Origin: Yoonia sp. GPGPB17
Lineage (GTDB): Bacteria > Pseudomonadota > Alphaproteobacteria > Rhodobacterales > Rhodobacteraceae
Reading direction: 5' to 3'
Length of the DNA stretch: 64,000 bases
Assembly (NCBI RefSeq): GCF_037892195.1
Contig: NZ_JATACI010000002.1
Location: forward strand, 806,001 to 870,000
The notes under the pieces are model-generated. The model made no database searches. It saw only the letters and a program-made list of their open reading frames with translations, and was not told where the DNA came from. The translations under genes were made by a program, and so were the position numbers. Of this stretch, positions 58,750 to 64,000 are shown piece by piece. Position 1 is the stretch's first letter. Each line of letters opens with the position of its first letter.

Positions 58750-58787
58750 GCCGCTGACCTACCCCGCGCGCCAGTGGTGTCAACCGA

Positions 58788-59408
58788 TTAGAAGAACTGT
58801 TGCGCGGTGATGACGTAGTACATCCCGTACATCGCGGTAAAGAACAGCGCAAACATGGCAATGATCTGCGTCCAGAGCCTTACCAGAAACAGCCGTTTGA
58901 CCAAGGGGCGGCCCGACAAAGGGGCCACATGCAACTGTCTGGCCAGACGTAGATTGAACCCCACAACAATCATCAGCGGGGCTGCGAGCACAAAAAGCCC
59001 CTGTCCCAGTTCCAGCCCATAGACAAAACCCGCGACGCCCAGCGAACACAGTATAAACCCGATCAGACCCGCCATCGCCGGGCCAAAGGCCTGATCCGTC
59101 CAGATAATCCGACGCACATTGATATCAACCAGCCTCTCAAGGTCGGCCAGTTCCTGTTCGGCGCATTTGCGCGCGCGATAGAGCATGTCAAACGGCACCC
59201 CAATCAGCCAATTTCCCGCAATCGACCAGGTCACAATCACAACAAGCCAATACCAAAAGCTGGTGAATGTCTGCAGTTCGATCAGTCGCGCAAGTGCTAG
59301 GGTCCAGTCCAAGGGGGTCTTCCAGTCATAACTGCCGTCGTGGGCGGAACCTAGCGCCCCGTATCGGGCTTGCCCAGCCTTGTGATGCGGCAAAATCCGT
59401 GCCACCAA
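58788..59408 (-). CDS. Conserved membrane protein of unknown function
   Basis: 206 residues with four predicted helices (FWYWLVVIVTWSIAGNWLIG; GLIGFILCSLGVAGFVYGL; GLFVLAAPLMIVVGF; IIAMFALFFTAMYGMYYVI). I recall similar Rhodobacteraceae proteins labelled component of SufBCD complex, but nothing in the sequence supports a role in Fe-S assembly. Lies between mfd and divergent hemB (30 bp between starts). The start may be further downstream. Confidence 0.65.
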   Translation of the reverse strand: MVARILPHHKAGQARYGALGSAHDGSYDWKTPLDWTLALARLIELQTFTSFWYWLVVIVTWSIAGNWLIGVPFDMLYRARKCAEQELADLERLVDINVRRIIWTDQAFGPAMAGLIGFILCSLGVAGFVYGLELGQGLFVLAAPLMIVVGFNLRLARQLHVAPLSGRPLVKRLFLVRLWTQIIAMFALFFTAMYGMYYVITAQQFF

Positions 59409-59438
59409 GAAATCATCCCGAAAAAGAGGCCGCTGCTC

Positions 59439-60440
59439 ATGAAACCGACCCTTGCCCCCTTCCCCGCCACGCGCCTACGCCGGATGCGCCAAAGCCCGGC
59501 CCTGCGCGCCTTGGCACGTCAGAATACGCTTACCGTTGATGATCTTATATGGCCGATTTTTGTGATGGACGGTAAGGATGACGAAACACCCGTGGCCTCT
59601 ATGCCCGGCGTTGTACGCCGCACGGTCGATCGGGTGGCCCTGGCCGCGAAAGAGGCACAAACCCTTGGCATCCCGGCCATCTGCATATTCCCCTACACCA
59701 GCATGGCGGCTCGGACCGAAGACTGCGCGATGGCTTGGGCCCCAGATAATCTGACAAATCAGGCCATCCGCGCCATCAAGGATGCCGCCCCCGATATCGC
59801 TGTGATGACCGACATTGCGCTGGACCCCTACAACATCAACGGCCACGACGGGTTTGTCGAAAATGGCGAAATCGTCAATGACCGCACTGTTGAGGCCCTT
59901 GTCAAAATGGGTTTGGCACAGGCTGAGGCAGGTGCAGACATTCTGGGCCCCTCTGACATGATGGATGGGCGTATCGGCGCAATCCGGGCAGCGTTGGAGG
60001 CGGATGGCCACCAGAACGTTGCGATCCTCAGCTATACAGCAAAATACGCCAGTAGCTTTTACGGACCGTTCCGCGATGCCGTTGGGGCCTCATCTGCCCT
60101 GACCGGTGACAAGAACACCTATCAAATGGACCCTGGAAACAGTGACGAGGCGCTGCGTCTGGTTGAACGCGATCTGTCGGAAGGCGCCGATATGATTATG
60201 GTGAAACCTGGCATGCCTTATCTGGATATATGCCGCCGGGTCAAAGACAGCTTTGGTGTGCCGACCTATGCCTACCAAGTCAGCGGTGAATACGCGATGT
60301 TGCAGGCCGCAGCGCAGAATGGGTGGCTGGATGGGGAAAAGGTGATGATGGAGAGCCTGCTGGCGTTCAAGCGCGCAGGGTGTGATGGGATACTGACGTA
60401 TTTCGCGCCAGCGGCTGCAAAACTGATGCAGAGCGCATAG
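59439..60440 (+). CDS. hemB: Delta-aminolevulinic acid dehydratase
   Basis: 333-residue porphobilinogen synthase, condensing two 5-aminolevulinate molecules for haem and bacteriochlorophyll. The two Schiff-base lysines lie in SYTAKYASSFYGPFRDA and IMVKPGMPYLD. The zinc-binding Cys cluster is replaced by MTDIALDPYNINGHDG, marking the Mg-type enzyme usual in alphaproteobacteria. ATG 59439 (MKPTLAPFP) is used; an earlier in-frame ATG at 59370 lies inside the divergent gene. Confidence 0.96.
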   Translation: MKPTLAPFPATRLRRMRQSPALRALARQNTLTVDDLIWPIFVMDGKDDETPVASMPGVVRRTVDRVALAAKEAQTLGIPAICIFPYTSMAARTEDCAMAWAPDNLTNQAIRAIKDAAPDIAVMTDIALDPYNINGHDGFVENGEIVNDRTVEALVKMGLAQAEAGADILGPSDMMDGRIGAIRAALEADGHQNVAILSYTAKYASSFYGPFRDAVGASSALTGDKNTYQMDPGNSDEALRLVERDLSEGADMIMVKPGMPYLDICRRVKDSFGVPTYAYQVSGEYAMLQAAAQNGWLDGEKVMMESLLAFKRAGCDGILTYFAPAAAKLMQSA

Positions 60441-60593
60441 CGTATCGTCCGTCGCACGACAAACTGAACGCTGCATAGGCAATCTTCGCCATCCCGCGTG
60501 TCTTCCGACGTGACAGCGCGCGGCGTCTCGCCTATAAACATGCGTATAAGAGGCGAAAAACGTCCTCATCACAGGCAAATAGGCGGATCTATT

Positions 60594-61151
60594 ATGAAAA
60601 ATCTATCAAGGCGCAGTTTTGCGCTGGGTACATTGGCAGCATCCACGCTGGCGGCATGCAGCAACGGCATTGGCAGCCCAGGTGCTGCGACAATCGACGC
60701 GCGTGTCGACAGCACTTTGCAAGGGCTCTTCAATCAGTATCCCGCAACCCGTGATCTTTCGGCGAAAGCTGCAGGTACCTTGGTGATGCCTTTGGTGACT
60801 GAAGTGGGTCTTGGGTTTGGCGGCTCATTTGGCCGAGGCGCATTGCGCGTGGGGTCATCAACGGTTGACTACTATTCCGCAACATCCGGCAGTGCCGGTT
60901 TGCAGATTGGCGCACAGCAGTTCAGCCACGTGTTGTTCTTCATGACCCCGGAAGCATTGCTGGAATTCCGCCGCGGCCCCGGTTGGGCGGCTGGCGCAGA
61001 CATTGAATATGCGTTCCGCGATCAAAGCGAGATGTTGCGGGCAGAAACGACGACGTCGCTCGCGCCGGTCATCGCTGTTGTCTTCGCTCAGACGGGTTTG
61101 CGCCTTGGCGCAACATTGGAAGGCACCAAGTATACGCGTATTATTCCTTAA
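60594..61151 (+). CDS. SYLF/YSC84-domain lipoprotein
   Basis: 185 residues with a twin-Arg-like, lipoprotein-type leader (RRSFALGTLAASTLAAC, lipobox Cys near 21). The mature part matches the SYLF (YSC84) lipid-binding domain: KAAGTLVMPLVTEVGLGFGG, YYSATSGSAGLQIGAQQFSH and TGLRLGATLEG. Bacterial members are membrane-associated with unknown purpose. GGCGGA lies upstream of ATG 60594. Converges on the FAD/GcvT gene (4-bp overlap). Confidence 0.85.
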   Translation: MKNLSRRSFALGTLAASTLAACSNGIGSPGAATIDARVDSTLQGLFNQYPATRDLSAKAAGTLVMPLVTEVGLGFGGSFGRGALRVGSSTVDYYSATSGSAGLQIGAQQFSHVLFFMTPEALLEFRRGPGWAAGADIEYAFRDQSEMLRAETTTSLAPVIAVVFAQTGLRLGATLEGTKYTRIIP

Positions 61152-63559
61152 GCGCGCAATCTCTCTCCGGCGGGGTCAAATGGTGGCTCCGCCAGAACAA
61201 CACCGCGATGCGGCTTGCCGAGGATCATGACATCGACAGCCGTGCCGGGTGCTGTATCTTTGAGATACCCAAGCGCGAGGGACTTCTCGACACTATAGCC
61301 ATAGGTCCCTGAGGTAACGCGCCCGACAGGTGTGCCGTCGGGTAAGAAGATGGGTTCGCCGCCTGTGGCGTCCGCGTTGGTCACATCCTGTACCTCGATC
61401 AGCGACAGCAATTCGCGTGGTGCACTATCTTTGACCTTCAAATAACTGTCTTTGTTTAGGAAATCCTTTTCCAACCTGATTAGGCGATCCAAACCAACCT
61501 CTTGTGGCCAATACTCGGGCGAGTATTCACGGCTCCAACTGCCATAGCCTTTCTCGATGCGCAAAGACATCAGTGCGCGTGATCCGACCGGGCCCGCTCC
61601 GACCTCTTTTGCGGCTACAAGCAAGGCCTCATAAAGCGCCTGTTGATCGGCCTCGGCACAATGCAGTTCCCACCCCAGGTCACCCGTGAACGACACCCGC
61701 AAGGCGATGACGTCGACACCTGCAACGGTGATCCTTTTCGACCGCATGAATGCAAATGCCTCGGTACTCAGATCCGCGTTGGTCAATCGCGACAACAAAG
61801 CGCGCGATTGTGGACCTGCGACGTTGAAACCACACATCCTGTCCGTCAGGCTCTCAAAGGTAGTGCCCTCTGGCAGAGGCACCTCTTTCCAGAACCGCTG
61901 GTGATAACGTTCTGCCGCACCACCACCGATGATCCAGAATTCATCCTCGGCAAGGCGTGTGACAGTGAAATCGCCTGCGATGCCGCCGTTCACGCCGATC
62001 AGTGGCGTCAAACAGGACCGTCCCACGGCTTTTGGCATGTTGTTGGCAAAGACCGCGTTGAGCCAATCTGCGGCGCCCACACCTTTTACGGCGTATTTGG
62101 CAAAGTTGGAGATATCTATGATCCCCGCCGTATCACGCAGCATCCGTGCCTCGCGCCCGACCGGTTCAAACCAGTTCTGCCGGGTAAATCCGTTGGTGTC
62201 CGCCACACCCGGCGTCTCGGCAAACCAAGCCGCATGTTCCCAGCCATAGTTTAAGCCAAAGACTGCGCCCATATCCTTTTGCATCTCATAAATGGGTCGC
62301 GTGCGCACCGGCCGCCCAGCCTCGCGCTCTTCGTTGGGAAAATGGATTGCAAAGCGCTTTGCGTACTGGTCCCCGACACGCGCCTTGGTGAATTTCGCGT
62401 CCGCCCATGGGCCAAATCGCGCCACGTCCCATGCGAACATGTCATAGTCGCTTTCACCATTGATGATCCACTGTGCGGCCATCAGGCCCATACCGCCAGA
62501 TTGGCTGAAACCCGGAATGATGCCATTGCAACAGAAGTAGTTGCGCAGGTCAGGATGTGGACCATAGAGGACAGAGCTGTCGGGCGACCAGATCATCGGG
62601 CCATTGATGACCCGTTTGATCCCGGCGGCACCCACGGCTGGCACACGGTCAATCGCGCGCATCATATTGTCTTCAATGCGTTCCAGATCATCGGCAAAGA
62701 GTTCATGGCCAAAGCCTTGCGGGGTGCCATCCTCGGCCCAGAACCGGACATCTTTTTCATAAGCGCCAACCAAGAGGCCTTGCCCCTCTTGGCGCAGGTA
62801 GTATTCACCATCGCGGTCCGCGACGGATGGTAATCGGCAGTCCATTGCGGCGATCTCGGCAATGGTTTCGGTCACAAAATACTGGTGCTCGGTCGGTAAG
62901 AGCGGCAGTTCAATCCCAGCGAGTTTGGCCACTTCGCGACCCCAAAGACCAGCGGCATTGATGACCCATTCAGTCCTGATATTGCCCTTTGGTGTCTCAA
63001 CAATCCAAGACCCGTCGGGTTGCGGCACTGTGGCGGTGACAGGCGTAAAGCGGTATATCTTGGCCCCTCTCTGCCGCGCACCAATCGCATAAGCGTTTGT
63101 CACGCCCGAAGGATCAACGTTCCCGCCATCGGGCTCGTACATGATGCAGCGGATGCCATCATAATCGACCAGTGGGTGCAGACGTTCCGCCTCGGCCCGG
63201 TCCACCTCGTGGAAGTTCATCCCATAAAACTTGGCTTTTGCGGCCTGTAACCTAAGCTGATGCTCGCGCTCTTCTGTCTGCGCCAGATAGAGCGAACCGG
63301 GTTGGAACACACCGCAGGACTGTCCTGTTTCCTCTTCCAGCGCATTATAGAGGTTCATCGTATAATGCTGGATACGGCTGATATTGGTGCTGTCGTGCAA
63401 TCCGTGGATGTTCGCCGCCGCGTGCCACGTCGACCCGGACGTCAGCTCATCACGTTCCAGCAGCACCACATCGGTCCACCCCAGTTTTGCCAGATGGTAG
63501 AGGATGGAACAGCCAATCACGCCGCCTCCGATCACGACGGCTTGGGCATGGGTGCGCAT
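61148..63559 (-). CDS. FAD-dependent oxidoreductase/GcvT fusion
   Basis: 803 residues of the dimethylglycine/sarcosine dehydrogenase type: FAD-binding DAO domain (VIGGGVIGCSILYHL, residues 9-23), the STWHAAA segment (family STWHAAG; His is the covalent FAD site in mammalian enzymes), an FAO linker, then GcvT (FNVAGPQSRALLSRLTNADL; SFTGDLGWELH) and GcvT_C domains. It should oxidatively demethylate an N-methyl compound and pass the C1 unit to tetrahydrofolate. The exact substrate cannot be told. Divergent from a paralog at 63707. Confidence 0.85.
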   Translation of the reverse strand: MRTHAQAVVIGGGVIGCSILYHLAKLGWTDVVLLERDELTSGSTWHAAANIHGLHDSTNISRIQHYTMNLYNALEEETGQSCGVFQPGSLYLAQTEEREHQLRLQAAKAKFYGMNFHEVDRAEAERLHPLVDYDGIRCIMYEPDGGNVDPSGVTNAYAIGARQRGAKIYRFTPVTATVPQPDGSWIVETPKGNIRTEWVINAAGLWGREVAKLAGIELPLLPTEHQYFVTETIAEIAAMDCRLPSVADRDGEYYLRQEGQGLLVGAYEKDVRFWAEDGTPQGFGHELFADDLERIEDNMMRAIDRVPAVGAAGIKRVINGPMIWSPDSSVLYGPHPDLRNYFCCNGIIPGFSQSGGMGLMAAQWIINGESDYDMFAWDVARFGPWADAKFTKARVGDQYAKRFAIHFPNEEREAGRPVRTRPIYEMQKDMGAVFGLNYGWEHAAWFAETPGVADTNGFTRQNWFEPVGREARMLRDTAGIIDISNFAKYAVKGVGAADWLNAVFANNMPKAVGRSCLTPLIGVNGGIAGDFTVTRLAEDEFWIIGGGAAERYHQRFWKEVPLPEGTTFESLTDRMCGFNVAGPQSRALLSRLTNADLSTEAFAFMRSKRITVAGVDVIALRVSFTGDLGWELHCAEADQQALYEALLVAAKEVGAGPVGSRALMSLRIEKGYGSWSREYSPEYWPQEVGLDRLIRLEKDFLNKDSYLKVKDSAPRELLSLIEVQDVTNADATGGEPIFLPDGTPVGRVTSGTYGYSVEKSLALGYLKDTAPGTAVDVMILGKPHRGVVLAEPPFDPAGERLRA

Positions 63560-63706
63560 CTGGAAACCTTTCGTTTGATGACATCTTCACCGTCTGCAAT
63601 GGTGTGCCTCAGCGATAGCCACTCACCGACATGCGGTGTCGCTTTTTGAACCGACTGGCCGTTTTTCGACGCCATATTAGCGATGATCCAGACAGGAGTG
63701 CACAAC

Positions 63707-64000
63707 ATGAAAACCACCACCCAGGCCCTGATCATCGGTGGCGGCGTCGTCGGCGCATCAGTGCTCTATCACCTGACGAAATTGGGTTGGACCGATGTGA
63801 TGCTGGTAGAGCGGTCAGAACTGACATCGGGGTCGACATGGCACGCGGCAGGTGGGTTTCATACGCTGAATGGCGATACGAATATGGCTGCGTTGCAGGG
63901 CTATACGATCAAGCTTTATCGCGAGTTGGAAGAGATCACGGGCATGTCTTGTGGGCTGCATCATGTGGGTGGGGTGACCTTGGCGGATAATCAAGACCGC
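63707..64000 (+). CDS. FAD/GcvT dehydrogenase paralog, cut by window end
   Basis: The first 98 codons run off the right edge without a stop. MKTTTQALIIGGGVVGASVL, YHLTKLGWTDVMLVERSELT and SGSTWHAAGGFHTLNGDTNM match dimethylglycine/sarcosine dehydrogenases and keep the standard STWHAAG, unlike the neighbour. CAGGAG lies 8 bp before the ATG. Divergent from the first copy with 147 bp between starts, so both may share regulation by a methylated amine. Confidence 0.8.
   Translation, partial: MKTTTQALIIGGGVVGASVLYHLTKLGWTDVMLVERSELTSGSTWHAAGGFHTLNGDTNMAALQGYTIKLYRELEEITGMSCGLHHVGGVTLADNQDR

Noticed and set aside
1..64000. tRNA, rRNA, CRISPR arrays, complete prophage or integron
   Set aside because: Read by eye for T-loop-like GGTTCGA contexts, direct repeats with spacers and integrase/phage genes; none found. 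A covariance search would be needed to be certain about tRNAs.

Overview
The window reads as chromosomal DNA of a Roseobacter-group alphaproteobacterium (Rhodobacteraceae; a Loktanella/Yoonia/Octadecabacter-like organism is my best guess, by inference). The grounds are: moderately GC-rich codon use; an rpsB-tsf pair; a Mg-type hemB; an aroQ-luxR pair; a Hint-domain protein; RTX repeats; orphan YejA-like and DUF502 genes; and paralogous FAD/GcvT demethylating dehydrogenases. No tRNA, rRNA, CRISPR or complete mobile element was seen.

Layout. 0-2.7 kb: end of a myo-inositol catabolic operon (iolB, class II aldolase, iolG). 2.8-13.2 kb: the most unusual block. A LuxR-type response regulator stands divergent from a small periplasmic molybdopterin-oxidoreductase-fold protein and a hybrid kinase carrying HisKA, HATPase, REC and Hpt domains. 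Next come a UDP-sulfoquinovose-synthase-like enzyme, a BcsB-like periplasmic protein, a BcsA-like membrane glycosyltransferase and an almost pure RTX-repeat protein. Three promoter regions in this block carry an ACCTATCC motif repeated at 20-21 bp. 13.2-18.6 kb: Hint-domain protein, thrS fragment, candidate iota-type carbonic anhydrase, class III alcohol dehydrogenase, amidase. 18.9-22.4 kb: a zinc-starvation module (DUF1826, ZigA-type COG0523 GTPase, and a paralog whose CxCC has become SxSS) with two Zur-box-like palindromes. 22.7-29.1 kb: Ugp/Mal-type ABC importer with a phosphoesterase and a divergent LysR regulator. 29.0-37.6 kb: surface-glycan-like cluster (IS30 remnant, two glycosyltransferases, Ddl-like ATP-grasp ligase, asparagine-synthase-like protein, two methyltransferases, hydrolase-like protein, sulfotransferase).

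37.6-64 kb is mostly core metabolism: aroQ-luxR, rpsB-tsf, a HupE/DUF4198 nickel-cobalt pair, pseudouridine catabolism (psuK, psuG), DUF502, LysE, 3-hydroxybutyrate dehydrogenase with a patatin, a probable small RNA, a peptide-binding protein, aquaporin, XRE-cupin regulator, acyl-CoA synthetase, DsbA-like isomerase, MFS pump, mfd, hemB, a SYLF lipoprotein and two divergent FAD/GcvT dehydrogenases, the second cut by the window end.

Twelve genes are interrupted by apparent 1-2 base indels while the rest of each protein is well conserved, including mfd. This points mainly to sequence or assembly errors rather than true decay, and it must be borne in mind for every gene marked pseudogene here. 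Several breaks share a local CT(T)AAGC-like sequence.
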